In this document: piece by piece, positions 46,371 to 56,206 of the stretch
Layout of the letters: each line of letters opens with the position of its first letter
Position numbering within the stretch: the first letter of the stretch is position 1
The notes under the pieces: generated by a model
What the model saw: only the letters and a program-made list of their open reading frames with translations
What the model was told of the DNA's origin: nothing
Databases searched by the model: none
Position numbers and translations under genes: made by a program
From: Flavobacteriaceae bacterium
GTDB taxonomy: Bacteria > Bacteroidota > Bacteroidia > Flavobacteriales > Flavobacteriaceae
Direction: 5' to 3'
Length of the DNA stretch: 59,664 nucleotides
Assembly: GCA_016764435.1 (NCBI GenBank)
Contig: JAESRX010000067.1
Span: 1 to 59,664 of the forward strand

Positions 46371-47471
46371 TTACTTATCTCCTAAACTCATACCAGTACC
46401 ACGCGCTGTGCCCACTAAGGCAGAGTCAGGGCTGACAAAATTTTGGTCTTTTACCGCTTCTAAGAAAGGAACAGGAACAATGTTAGGATGCTGATATGCA
46501 ACCATCTTACCGAAATTCCCTTCAATTGCTAATTCCATAGCTGCAACGCCAAATTGCGTAGCTAAAATACGATCGAAAGCCGTAGGAGTACCTCCTCGCT
46601 GTAGATGTCCAAGAACTGTTTCTCGCATATCAACATCGCAACCTGCTACTTTTAAATCGTGTAATAATTTATGAGCAATCCCTCCTAATTTAAGATTCTC
46701 ATTTCCTATTTCATCACTTTTTTCAGACATTGCACCACCACCTTGTTCAATAGCACCTTCTGCCACCACAATGATTACGTGTCCACGTCCTTTTTTAAAG
46801 CGTGTGTTTATTTTTTCTAATACAACATCTAAGTTGTAAGGAATTTCTGGAATTAAACAAATTTCAGCGCCACCTGCAATAGCTGCACTTAAGGCAATCC
46901 ATCCTGCATCACGCCCCATAACCTCAAGAATAATCACTCGGTTATGTGAAGCAGCCGTGGTAACTAATCTATCTACAGCCTCCGTCGCAACTTGAACAGC
47001 CGTCTGAAAACCAAAGGTATAATCTGTTGACAATAAATCATTGTCAATAGTTTTAGGCACGCCTATTATATTTAATCCTTGATCGTATAATCGGTTTGAA
47101 ATACGTTGAGACCCATCTCCACCAATACTAATGACAGCTTCAACTCCCATGTCTTTTAATGTCTGGATCATCTCATCTGATCTGTCTACAAAATCCCAAA
47201 TACCATCCGTACCTTTTACAGGCCATGCAAATGGTCCTCCTTTAGTCGTAGTTCCTAAAATAGTTCCTCCTTGGTAGTGAATTCCGGCAACATTACTGCC
47301 GTTTAATTCTATAATTTCTTGTGGTTCTTGTAGTACACCATCGAAAGATTGTATACTTCCAACTACTTCCCAATCTTCTGTTAATTCAGCACGTTTTACA
47401 ACGCCTCTTATTACTGCATTTAGTCCTGGACAATCTCCTCCTCCGGTTAATATAAGTGCTTTTTTCTTCAT
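46371..47471 (-). CDS. pfkA: 6-phosphofructokinase
   Basis: Glycolytic kinase of about 366 residues. The ATG at 47471 is preferred because it begins directly with KKKALILTGGGDCPGLNAVI; an upstream in-frame ATG at 47540 adds 23 residues unlike any PFK. GGDGS (about 116-120) has Gly at the position that favours ATP, but PKTIDND (about 138-144) has the Lys common in PPi-dependent and group III enzymes. Other motifs are VEVMGRDAGWI-like (LEVMGRDAGWIAL) and GHLQRGGTPTAFDR. ATP dependence is likely but not certain. Confidence 0.93.
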   Translation of the reverse strand: MKKKALILTGGGDCPGLNAVIRGVVKRAELTEDWEVVGSIQSFDGVLQEPQEIIELNGSNVAGIHYQGGTILGTTTKGGPFAWPVKGTDGIWDFVDRSDEMIQTLKDMGVEAVISIGGDGSQRISNRLYDQGLNIIGVPKTIDNDLLSTDYTFGFQTAVQVATEAVDRLVTTAASHNRVIILEVMGRDAGWIALSAAIAGGAEICLIPEIPYNLDVVLEKINTRFKKGRGHVIIVVAEGAIEQGGGAMSEKSDEIGNENLKLGGIAHKLLHDLKVAGCDVDMRETVLGHLQRGGTPTAFDRILATQFGVAAMELAIEGNFGKMVAYQHPNIVPVPFLEAVKDQNFVSPDSALVGTARGTGMSLGDK

Positions 47472-48272
47472 GTTTTTACTGTCTTTTTTACTACTGTAAA
47501 GTTCACTTTTCCTTGCTAATCTAAAACTGACAATTGTCATAAACTACAGCTATTTACGATAACGTTTTCGCTGTAACTACATCGTTTATAGCGTGTAAAA
47601 TACATAAAACCTTATTATTTTCTGCTCCTCCTACAGCCCTTATCGGAGCTCATGTTTTGTCGTTTTGCGAAAGTATAAATTTTATTCTTGATAGCCATTA
47701 CCAAGAGAAGTAAAATTGATTTATTATCACTAAAATAATCTCTTTTATAGTACAGATTGATTGCTTTTTGTAAGCTTCTATTTAAAAACGAAAAGGGAGG
47801 GAATTCAGACATAAATGGATGGGGTATTAGAATTTTATAAAAATTGTCTTTGTCTTTAGAGAGGAGAAGAGAGGTACCTTAAATTTAAAGGTCACTTACC
47901 ATGAGAATAAGAAGTAAAGTGATGTCAAAACTAGGTGAATCTCATAAGAAAAATCGATTAGATAGTCCTAACAGTAGCTATATATAACCGGTCCTGTATG
48001 ATTCGGAAATTCTTTAGGTAAATTGTAGATAGTTTTTTTTGTAGTCAATGATAAATATCAATACCTCTTTGTATTAATTCTAATAAATTTGAATAAAAAA
48101 TTACCTACGAATAAAATTATATTGAAAAAGTCATATTGAATGTAAATCTAAAGAGGCGATTATATCGGTAAATACCGAAATCTTCGTCTGAATAATTATT
48201 TAATTTTTACACAGACATCTACATGTAGGCTGTTTAATTGTTGCCATGTTAGTTTGTTAACACCTGTGAATC
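47472..48272. other. Intergenic region with pfkA leader
   Basis: About 800 bp. The left 200 bp is probably the pfkA leader: a TACTTTCG box at 47668-47675 on the minus strand (one mismatch to TAnnTTTG), a possible 12-codon leader peptide (MSSDKGCRRSRK) and an operator-like palindrome. The rest (47700-48272) shows no gene. Confidence 0.45.
47557..47570. promoter_or_regulatory. LacI-family-like operator palindrome in the pfkA leader
   Basis: CGATAACGTTTTCG is symmetric about AACGTT apart from one base pair and resembles operators of LacI/GalR-type regulators (CGAAAACGTTTTCG). It lies about 90 bp upstream of pfkA, between candidate promoter and gene. It is also enclosed by TACAGC/GCTGTA, so an RNA hairpin is the alternative. 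Confidence 0.35.
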
Positions 48273-49016
48273 ATGGCGATATGTTTTAAATTAGTTATTG
48301 TAATCCCTTGCTATAATGAGGCTGAACGGATACAATCGAAAAAAATTATTTCCTTTTTGAATGCTCATACCTCTGTCAAAATTTGCTTTGTTGATGATGG
48401 CTCTACGGATGACACTTTAGAAGTACTGTACCAATTACAAAGGGAACTGCCTTCTCAAGTGAAAGTAATCAATCAGAAAATTAATAAAGGAAAGGCAAAT
48501 ACCGTTCGGAATGGAGTTTTAACCTGTTACGAAGATGAAAAATTCGAGAAAATAGCCTATTTAGATGCTGATCTCTCTACCTCTTTAGATGAATGCTACA
48601 CACTTAGTAAATTAGTCAAAAACGATACCTTACTGATATTTGGCTCTAGAAAAACTTCAGAGACCAATCATATTGAACGAAAACAATATCGATTTATCAT
48701 TGGACGTATTATCGCATTTCTTATCGCTGCTCAGTTACAATTAAAAATCTATGATACACAATGTGGTTGCAAAATATTTGATCAACGAATCATTCCATTT
48801 ATATTTAAAGAAAAATTCATGTCTCGATGGCTGTTTGATGTAGAAATTTTTCATCGTTTTAATGGTTTATACAAATTCAATAAAGTAGCTGTTCATTTCA
48901 AGGAGGTTCCACTCAATTCTTGGGCGGATACCGAAGACTCACGAGTTCCTTTTAGTTATGCTTTGAAATTATGGTACGATTTAATTAGAATTGGGCTACG
49001 ATATAGACTCTCATAA
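48273..49016 (+). CDS. Family 2 glycosyltransferase (dolichol-phosphate mannosyltransferase-like)
   Basis: A 247-residue GT-A enzyme without membrane segments. IPCYNEAERI near 9 is the donor site start, VDDGSTDDT near 42 is typical GT2, AYLDADLSTS near 94 holds the DxD-like motif and DTQCGCKIF near 162 is typical of polyprenyl-phosphate glycosyltransferases. It probably makes a lipid-linked sugar used by the membrane transferase encoded 17 bp downstream. A start 9 bp later (MCFK) is also possible. Confidence 0.85.
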   Translation: MAICFKLVIVIPCYNEAERIQSKKIISFLNAHTSVKICFVDDGSTDDTLEVLYQLQRELPSQVKVINQKINKGKANTVRNGVLTCYEDEKFEKIAYLDADLSTSLDECYTLSKLVKNDTLLIFGSRKTSETNHIERKQYRFIIGRIIAFLIAAQLQLKIYDTQCGCKIFDQRIIPFIFKEKFMSRWLFDVEIFHRFNGLYKFNKVAVHFKEVPLNSWADTEDSRVPFSYALKLWYDLIRIGLRYRLS

Positions 49017-49033
49017 AAAACTTCTTAATTCAC

Positions 49034-50431
49034 ATGAAAAAGATTTTATCTAATAAATTTGCCATTAGTGTTCTCATCATTGTAGTAATTCGTGCTTTTC
49101 TAAATGCGATTATACCCTTGATGGATAAAACAGAAGCTCGGTATGCTGAAATAGCACGCATCATGCAAGAGACGGGGGATTGGATTACGCCACACATAGA
49201 TTACACCATTCCTTTTTGGGCGAAACCTCCATTATCTACATGGCTATCTGCATCTAGTTTTGAATTATTTGGCCTGTCAGAATTCACTGCGCGGTTGCCT
49301 TATTTGTTATTGAGTATCGCATTACTATTGCTTATAGGAAAATATGGAAAAAGAAATGGAACCTCCTTTTTTCTGCCAGGTTTTATTCTCCTTTGCATTC
49401 CCGAGTTTTTAATTCATGCGGGGGTAGTTTCTACAGATACCGCTCTGGCGTTCTGCGTGGCATTGGTACTTATCTCTTTTTGGGAAACTATGAGTAAGAA
49501 CGGTGATTATTATTGGAAATACCTGTTATTTGTCGGCCTAGGTTTAGGCCTGTTAGCCAAAGGGCCCATCGTATTTATTCTAACCCTGCCACCAATGTTT
49601 ATCTGGACGGTCTATTTTGGACAATTCAAATTACTTTTCAAAAAAACACCTTGGTTTTTGGGGACACTAATAGTCGTTATAATTGCATTTCCTTGGTACT
49701 ATTTAGCCGAGAAAAATAGCCCAGGTTTTTTTGATTATTTCATTGTAGGAGAACATTTTAAACGCTTTTTTGATGCGAGTTGGCAAGGGGATCTATATGG
49801 ATTTCCTAAAACCCAACCTAGGGGAATCATCTGGCTGTTTTTGGCTGTTTTTTCACTGCCCTGGATACAACTTGTAGTGGTCAAATTATGGAAAAATAGG
49901 AGCGAGGCTAAACAGAATAAATGGGTAGTGTTTTTGATGCTATGGTTGCTATGGACGCCCCTATTTTTTAGTGTTTCTAGCAGCTTAATTCATCCGTATA
50001 TTATGCCTGTAATGGTACCAATCGCATTGTTAATTACGCATTATTGGAAAGATATAAAACGGAAAAAAATATGGATTCGTGTAGGACTTATTTTACCTGT
50101 TTTAACCTTAATTATGGGGGTATTAAGTCTCTTTGGAAGTGAAATTACATATTACGGAAATACAGATAAACAGCTGATTCAACACCATCCTTCAATAAAA
50201 TCATTTTATCACTTAGGGACTAAAAGTTATTCAACACAGTTCTATACGAAAGGTAAGGTGAAATCCTTAGAGATTTCCGACTTAATCACATTAAGCCCAA
50301 ACCATAAAACAGGGTTAATTATCCGGAAAAAACTATTAAGAAAGATAGATACAAGTACACTGAAACATTGGAAAATTGCAGATAGCACCCATAAAAAAGT
50401 ACTGTATATCTACCAAAAGAAAGAGGAGTAA
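49034..50431 (+). CDS. ArnT/PMT-like (GT39/GT83) membrane glycosyltransferase
   Basis: A 465-residue protein with ten or more membrane helices. The first loop has DKTEARYAEIARIM, the catalytic Asp/Glu region of ArnT-type enzymes, followed by WAKPPLSTWLSA and GLSEFTARLP. It takes sugar from a polyprenyl phosphate donor and puts it on lipid A or another envelope acceptor. Pairing with the GT2 gene supports this. The acceptor cannot be told. Confidence 0.87.
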   Translation: MKKILSNKFAISVLIIVVIRAFLNAIIPLMDKTEARYAEIARIMQETGDWITPHIDYTIPFWAKPPLSTWLSASSFELFGLSEFTARLPYLLLSIALLLLIGKYGKRNGTSFFLPGFILLCIPEFLIHAGVVSTDTALAFCVALVLISFWETMSKNGDYYWKYLLFVGLGLGLLAKGPIVFILTLPPMFIWTVYFGQFKLLFKKTPWFLGTLIVVIIAFPWYYLAEKNSPGFFDYFIVGEHFKRFFDASWQGDLYGFPKTQPRGIIWLFLAVFSLPWIQLVVVKLWKNRSEAKQNKWVVFLMLWLLWTPLFFSVSSSLIHPYIMPVMVPIALLITHYWKDIKRKKIWIRVGLILPVLTLIMGVLSLFGSEITYYGNTDKQLIQHHPSIKSFYHLGTKSYSTQFYTKGKVKSLEISDLITLSPNHKTGLIIRKKLLRKIDTSTLKHWKIADSTHKKVLYIYQKKEE

Positions 50432-50920
50432 AGCCACCCCTAATTGGGGCGTTCCCCAAGGGTCGGGCTATACGCTACTACGCTTCACTTTTTTAAAAGG
50501 AAAAAAAGTTGCAGGGTAACCGCTTCTATCCCTAACGCGAGCATCGTAATACCACCAGAAATACGTGCCCTAGAAAAAACCATACGAAACCCTAGAAAGA
50601 ACGACGAATCCGGAAGGCTGTCAATGCCAAAATTATAGACTTTAGAAGAGTTTTTGTAGGAGTAAGGGATGGTAAATTCCATCTCTTAAGAGCAATTAGA
50701 ATTTATGTATAAAAAATCAAAAAACACTGAAGTTGGACCCGCCCCGGAATAAGCTAGGTGATAAAACAAAGTATTCTAAATAAGAAAAGTTTAGATGTAA
50801 AAGTGATATCGAATAAAAGGATTCCATAGAAATCTTCTAAGCACAAATAACTCGTAGAGGAAATAAAATATTTTTGGATAGAACTATTTGTGAATAGCAA
50901 TTTCATTTACAGGTAATAAA
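50432..50920. other. Gene-free region between ArnT-like gene and yitT
   Basis: About 490 bp that includes the palindromic element at 50446-50538. The short ORFs on both strands have no family resemblance and overlap the repeat. The remainder is AT-rich with no signal seen. Confidence 0.5.
50446..50538. repeat. Palindromic GGGCGTT...CCCTAACGC element
   Basis: An imperfect inverted repeat: GGGGCGTTCCCC, then AGGGTCGGGCTATACGC on the left and CCGCTTCTATCCCTAACGC on the right. A perfect inner hairpin CTTTTTT-AAAAGG-AAAAAAG lies in the centre. I recall elements with the same ends and different centres recurring in many flavobacterial genomes. Its GC-rich composition stands out from its surroundings. 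Confidence 0.6.
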
Positions 50921-51775
50921 TTATTTTGATTGTTGCAATGTATTGACTACTCCCAGCATTTGAGTTGCCTCCATTACAATCATTTTTGCCTTCGGATCAT
51001 AACACACTACCAGGTCTTCTAAGGAGCTCAATCTATTTTTAGGAACAACCACAAATATAATGTCTTTTGCTGATTCGTGACCAAGATCCTTTCCGTTTAC
51101 AGTGGTCCCAGAAACTCCAAGTTCATGTTTTATTAAAAGGCCTAAAGGTGCCAGTTCTTTAAAAGAAGAAATATGGACAATCAAATGATTCGGACGCCCC
51201 GTTAAAACGACGTCTATTAATTTGGCTCCCGTAAAAATACTAATCATGCTCCACAATGCCAATTCGATACTTTCAAATACCAATCCCGCCGCGAGTACCA
51301 CAATAATATCTAAAATCAGAATAACGGTACCCGTTTTTAAGGAAGTTTTTGATGTTACAATCCTAGCAATTATAGTACCACCACCAGCAGAACCACCTCC
51401 TTTAAAAATAAGTCCTAAACCAGTTCCTACGAGAACTCCTCCATACAATGTAGCTAATAATGGTTCCGAGCTCAATGCTTCTAAATGAACCACTTTAGAT
51501 AATACATCTATAAACACACCCATCATAATTATTGCAACTCCAGATTTTAAGGCGAAATATTTTCCGAGATAACGAATACTTACAAGTAACAAAGGAATAT
51601 TTATCAATCCAAATAACAGTCCAATAGGTAGTTTAAAAATAGAGTGAAATATAATAGCCAATCCTGCCGTACCACCGGTTGCTATACTATTAGGACTCAG
51701 AAATCCAACCACTCCAAATGCAAGTAGCATACATCCAAGAGTGATAAACAAATAATTAATAAACTCTTTTTTCAT
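50921..51775 (-). CDS. YitT-family membrane protein
   Basis: A 284-residue protein starting at the ATG at 51775; the longer frame would begin upstream of the promoter. Five or six helices (LGCMLLAFGVVGFLSPNSIA, then TGGTAGLAI, and FKGGGSAGGGTII near 130) are followed by a soluble DUF2179 domain (about 215-284, LTGRPNHLIVHI-like start). Members are widespread inner-membrane proteins with suggested transport roles but no firm substrate. Confidence 0.88.
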   Translation of the reverse strand: MKKEFINYLFITLGCMLLAFGVVGFLSPNSIATGGTAGLAIIFHSIFKLPIGLLFGLINIPLLLVSIRYLGKYFALKSGVAIIMMGVFIDVLSKVVHLEALSSEPLLATLYGGVLVGTGLGLIFKGGGSAGGGTIIARIVTSKTSLKTGTVILILDIIVVLAAGLVFESIELALWSMISIFTGAKLIDVVLTGRPNHLIVHISSFKELAPLGLLIKHELGVSGTTVNGKDLGHESAKDIIFVVVPKNRLSSLEDLVVCYDPKAKMIVMEATQMLGVVNTLQQSK

Positions 51776-52280
51776 AAAATTAGGTTTCAAAAAAGACAAA
51801 GATATTAAGAAAGGATGGTTTCCCTGATGAAAATCATAAAATACCTCAATGATTAATTTATGAAATGATATATTGTAAATAACTAACGTGTTTTGATTGG
51901 ATGTACTTTTCTTGCGAATAAAACAAACAGGAAGCAAGGAAATTGTAATAAAAAACACAAATAGAGTTGTTGTAGTAGTGTTAACACAAGCGCCGCATAG
52001 GAGGGGACATTGTCAGTCAGAGCACTTCTTGTAATGGGTGTAATAGGACGTTAGTAGGGTTGTAGACCTCAATTCAGAGAGATATAAACAAAAAAGGATG
52101 GTTACTATCCTGTCAATGGACATAGGACAGGGCAGGAGCTATATATCAAGCTCCGTAGTGATGATTAAAGGCCTCAGCATACACTTACACCTTATTTGTT
52201 AGCTGGTAAAGTTGAAAAACAGACTGTAAAACATCACAGTGTCGGAATTATGTTATCTTAGGCTCTAAAAAAGAATCGAG
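51776..52280. other. Intergenic region between yitT and CPXCG gene
   Basis: About 500 bp. The yitT promoter is at the left. Near 52120-52160 there are short inverted words (AGGAGCT / AGCTCC; GTCAATGGACATAGGACAGG). A TATCTTAG box (52254-52261, one mismatch to TAnnTTTG) precedes the CPXCG gene by 20 bp. No gene is seen. Confidence 0.45.
51797..51804 (-). promoter_or_regulatory. Bacteroidota -7 element (TATCTTTG) of yitT
   Basis: On the minus strand it reads TATCTTTG, 22 nt before the ATG at 51775. It supports that start and rules out the longer reading. Confidence 0.65.
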
Positions 52281-52463
52281 ATGAAAGAACATTTCTTTAC
52301 CTGCCCATATTGTTGGGAAAAAATATCCATGCTATTTGAACCCACCATCACCATACAAACCTATATTGAGGATTGTGAAATCTGCTGCCAACCAATTCAA
52401 ATTGAACTACTGTTCTTACAAGAAAACAATATTCAGTTTAAAGCAACGAGTATTGAACAATAA
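52281..52463 (+). CDS. CPXCG-type small zinc-binding protein
   Basis: A 60-residue protein with CPYCWEKISMLFEP and QTYIEDCEICCQPIQI, four cysteines in two CxxC pairs (CPYC and CEIC). This is the pattern of the Cys_rich_CPXG family, whose function is unknown; zinc binding is expected from the cysteines. Confidence 0.85.
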   Translation: MKEHFFTCPYCWEKISMLFEPTITIQTYIEDCEICCQPIQIELLFLQENNIQFKATSIEQ

Positions 52464-53751
52464 AAAGGCACTCATTTTCTATGAACTCCTCACGTTCTTA
52501 TAGATACCAACCTGACGAGCTCATTATTTCTAAAAAAAAGATTTTTATCCTTAAAAATACTAAATTTACATCATTATCAGAAAATCAACGTAAAAACCTA
52601 TTGTACAGTGATTTAAAAATAGAGTAGAGGTTTTTTCAAAGCTTAAAACAACCTCCTTGAAAAAATAAGAAACACCATTGTATACTATGATTTTTACATA
52701 AAGCGTTAAAAACTATGACTTCATACACGCTATTAGGCAACAATCATCTTCTATAGTCGCTGAGAATAGCCTACAACGTGAATCATGGCCTATGATACAG
52801 TTCATTGAATCCTCAGGAACTTCCGATATAAGACAATGAAGGTTTTTTAATAATAGATGGAAAAACGACATTGATTTTGATCTTGAAATACTCTATTTAA
52901 CATAATATAAATTATAGTACAAAAGGATAGTTGTATTCTGGACAGTACTTTATAGATCCATTTATGGATTCCTAGGATGCTCTTGAGTAGTTTTAGTGAA
53001 TTGAATTCTCGAACTTGTATCCTAACGCGAACAAACAATATTTTCTATGGTCAAACCTTTTGCGTCTTTAAAATATAATTATCATTTAAAGCTATTATAA
53101 ATATGATCTATAATGATAAGTTCACGGTTATTCTGACAATCTGTTTCTTAGGATCTTTAAATATCAATTCTGTTTGTTCGTTCTGTACCGTTAGATTTCG
53201 TTAACGAATTATCTTAGCAACATCTCATCCATGATTTTTTAGTTGCTTACTCGAACAAAATATTATTACTAAATAAATATTTGATCTATAACGCTCACTT
53301 ATTTACTACTGATTATTAAAGTTACAGGGATATTAGATACTCATAATACTCTTGAAGCCAATTTATAAATCATATCCGACCTCTAAACTTAAACGAATTC
53401 TCTAGCTATTCTACAGTGTCATCTATAATTTAACACCTTCTATTTAACATAATGTTTATGATACTCCTAATGAAATCATCGAATGTCGCATCAATTCTGT
53501 ATCCGAAATTCAGCGCTTACAAATAGATTTCATATTTTTTTTCATATTGGAGTTATAACGTATTCATCTCTCAATAGTTAAAAAAAAGCCGTAAATAACC
53601 TATACCCTTGTCTTAGAGGAGCTTCACTCCTACTTTATTTATTGAGAAAGTACTATTTACGTGTCAATAAACCAATAAATTTTACATAACTTCAGTCATA
53701 TATAATCAATTTAATAGAAAATTCCCTGTCTATTCTAGAGTGTTTAAACAA
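52464..53751. other. Large gene-free region
   Basis: Nearly 1.3 kb with stops in all frames and no recognisable protein or RNA gene. It is very AT-rich. The words TTTAACATAAT recur (near 52897 and 53444). It may be decayed DNA or hold a non-coding RNA I cannot identify. Confidence 0.5.
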
Positions 53752-54930
53752 TTATTGAGCTATCAATTCTCCCGTGTTTTTATTGTAAAAAAGCATGTAA
53801 AGTAACCCTAGTGTTGCAGTAAACGCACAACAATAAAAAGTAACTGGAATTCTCCCTACTGCATCTTGATAGTACCATCCTGAAAACAAAGCCCCTAGCC
53901 CAATTCCGGTCTCTAGAGCGATATACATTGTAGCTATGGATTTCCCTTTACGCAAAGGGTCGCTCAATTCTATTGTCCAGGCATTGATAGTCGGAGATAA
54001 AATACCCATGGCGAAACCATACACAACGGCAGCTGCCAACATGCCGTTTTTTGTAGTTAAATAACCCAATAAAAATAAGGCAATAATTAACACAATTAAT
54101 CCTGTTTTTATGACAATTTCCCTACCAAAGGTATCCGATATTTTTCCAGCAATAATTCGTACAAAAACAGACGCCATTGTGAATGCAATAAAGAACGTCC
54201 CTTTATTTTTGATTCCTAAATGCTCGCTCCAATCTGGAATGAGTGTTAAAATGACACCAAAACCAACATAGATACAAAACGTTATATATGCCGCAGGTAA
54301 CGCCTCTTTCGCAAGAATATCCGACTTCGTTATCTTTAAATCTTTACATCTAAACTTTTGTGTATACTTCAATGATTCTTTTAAATTTGCTATCAAAACG
54401 ATGGACATTAGCGCAAGGAATGAAGAACTATAAAAGAACACGTCGTAATTAGTATACAGTTTAATATAACTTCCTAGAGCGGGACCTAAAGCCAAACCTA
54501 TACTAAAACAAAGACCTTGAATCCCCATGGCTTCCCCTAATTTATTTTTCGGAATGATATCTGACACATAAGCAGCGATTGCCGTTGGACTAAAACCTGT
54601 AGAAAAACCATGAAGTAAACGTAAGAGCAAAAAACCAGACACACTGCTCAATATCGGGTAAAATAAGCCCGAAATAACACAGACAATTACACCAAATATC
54701 AACACTGGTTTTCGACCAATTGTATCCGTTAATTTTCCGCTAATAGGCCTTGATAAAGCTGCTGTCAAAGTAAATAATGCTATGATAAACCCCTTATACT
54801 CAGAACCTCCTAGTTCACTTAGGTAATTGGGTAACTCAGGAATTAACATATTGTAACTCGCAGAAAAAAACAGTGAACTTAGACAGATTAGTCCAAACTG
54901 TTTAGTATATATATGTTGGTTTGTTTTCAT
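53752..54930 (-). CDS. MFS transporter
   Basis: A 392-residue, 12-helix major facilitator. GKLTDTIGRKPVLIFG near 64 is the loop 2-3 motif A, repeated weakly as GKISDTFGREIVIKTG near 262. GFSTGFSPTAIAAYVSDIIP near 110 fits drug or metabolite exporters. It is divergent from a CRP-type regulator, 176 bp away, which may control it. The substrate is unknown. Confidence 0.88.
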   Translation of the reverse strand: MKTNQHIYTKQFGLICLSSLFFSASYNMLIPELPNYLSELGGSEYKGFIIALFTLTAALSRPISGKLTDTIGRKPVLIFGVIVCVISGLFYPILSSVSGFLLLRLLHGFSTGFSPTAIAAYVSDIIPKNKLGEAMGIQGLCFSIGLALGPALGSYIKLYTNYDVFFYSSSFLALMSIVLIANLKESLKYTQKFRCKDLKITKSDILAKEALPAAYITFCIYVGFGVILTLIPDWSEHLGIKNKGTFFIAFTMASVFVRIIAGKISDTFGREIVIKTGLIVLIIALFLLGYLTTKNGMLAAAVVYGFAMGILSPTINAWTIELSDPLRKGKSIATMYIALETGIGLGALFSGWYYQDAVGRIPVTFYCCAFTATLGLLYMLFYNKNTGELIAQ

Positions 54931-55038
54931 TATTTACTGTGTAAAAAAAGACTGGTTAGTAATGGTTTACCTCTGGTAATTGATCGATTTTTTTTTATAT
55001 TAAACGATTAATCGCATCTACAAATCTAATTTATTGTA

Positions 55039-55046
55039 TAATTTTG
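55039..55046 (+). promoter_or_regulatory. Bacteroidota -7 element (TAATTTTG) of the CRP-type regulator
   Basis: TAATTTTG matches TAnnTTTG and overlaps the TTG codon that would start a longer reading. It therefore supports the downstream ATG at 55107 as the true start. Confidence 0.6.
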
Positions 55047-55106
55047 CACCGCAAAGAACAACGAATACTATTTCTAAAAAAAGGACAATTGTCCCAACTA
55101 AAAAAA

Positions 55107-55664
55107 ATGATCAGAACAGGTCCTGAATTCTTAACCTATATTGAAGTTTTACGTCATAAATACCCTCAGTATTTTATTATTGAGAAATACGGTTCTAACG
55201 AAGTTATCTTAAGCCAACAAAAGCGCTATCATTCATTATATTGTATCAAAACAGGAATCACAAAATGCTATCTATCTGATGAAAACGGCAAGGAATTTAT
55301 CCAAGAATTTTTAGGGGAAGGCGTGAACTTTGGAGAATTAGAATTTTTCAGTGGCCATTTAAGTTTCTGTTCTATTAAGACGATTACCAACGTAGAAGTC
55401 TATAAAATATCATATCAATACTATGATTTTTTATTAGAAAATGACGCTGTATTTAATAGGCTTGTGCTGAAATCTATGGCCTTAAAAATTGGTTTTAAAG
55501 CTCCAAGACATTCATTTCAACACTCCTATTCTATCGAAGAAAATATTATTAGACTTCAAAAAATAGCCCCCAATTATGCTAAAATATTCTCAAAAAACGA
55601 CATTGCGAACTATTTAGGAGTCACACTTCGTAGTCTAAATAGAGCCTTGCTCCTGTTAAAATAG
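55107..55664 (+). CDS. CRP/FNR-family transcriptional regulator
   Basis: A 185-residue regulator. Residues about 20-120 form a cyclic-nucleotide-binding-like beta-roll (YHSLYCIKTGITKCYLSDEN then GEGVNFGELEFFSG, the position of the cNMP contact GE...). The C-terminus has a helix-turn-helix of Crp type (FSKNDIANYLGVTLRSLNRA), ending soon after the recognition helix. The ATG at 55107 is chosen over the upstream TTG, which lies in the promoter. The divergent MFS gene is the obvious candidate target. Confidence 0.85.
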   Translation: MIRTGPEFLTYIEVLRHKYPQYFIIEKYGSNEVILSQQKRYHSLYCIKTGITKCYLSDENGKEFIQEFLGEGVNFGELEFFSGHLSFCSIKTITNVEVYKISYQYYDFLLENDAVFNRLVLKSMALKIGFKAPRHSFQHSYSIEENIIRLQKIAPNYAKIFSKNDIANYLGVTLRSLNRALLLLK

Positions 55665-56206
55665 CTACGTTTCTAATTGACCTTATATAATCAATTCTTT
55701 CGGGGCTGTTTTTAAGCTTCGTATGAATTAGATACTGTTCTTAAAAACCCTTTATTATGAGTGATTCTATCAATTCAAAGTAGTGTATCCTAATTAAATA
55801 GATGACCTAGATTAACCCTAATTTCGAAACCCTCGTCCTATTGTGCATAAGTTTCTAAACTTCACAAACCATTATTTAACAGTTATATAAAACAATAATA
55901 ATTGATTGTTCCGGCGTTATTTATTGAAATTATTTTCTAATATTGACTGTGTCTTTTCTTTTGGCCACACCCCTTCTATGCTCTGTACTCCCATAAATCA
56001 AAAACTAAAAACAACCCATAAAAGCTCCATAATTAAGGTGGAATTATTAGAATAATTATTTTTTTCATACCTAGCAATGAACAAAAAATAGTCATAAAAA
56101 ATTACTCGCTACAAAACTCCTCCATAAAAAATCAAACTATCAATTTAATTGTATCTTTGCGCAATTATTAATACTAGTACACTAGACCTATATTTCAAAA
56201 ATTCCT
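55665..56206. other. Gene-free region before the helicase-like gene
   Basis: About 540 bp with no ORF. The promoter box TATCTTTG lies at its right end. No clear terminator for the regulator gene is visible. Confidence 0.45.
56152..56159 (+). promoter_or_regulatory. Bacteroidota -7 element (TATCTTTG) before the helicase-like gene
   Basis: TATCTTTG followed by CGC matches TAnnTTTG exactly, 55 nt before the ATG at 56207. Confidence 0.6.

Noticed and set aside
47615..47812. 65-residue ORF upstream of pfkA
   Set aside because: No family resemblance; it overlaps the probable promoter. Only its last 12 codons might be a leader peptide.
50444..50682. Short ORFs on both strands behind the ArnT-like gene
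   Set aside because: They overlap the palindromic repeat, and their products look random.
55044..55106. TTG start for the CRP-type regulator
   Set aside because: The codon lies in the -7 promoter element; the ATG at 55107 gives a normal N-terminus.
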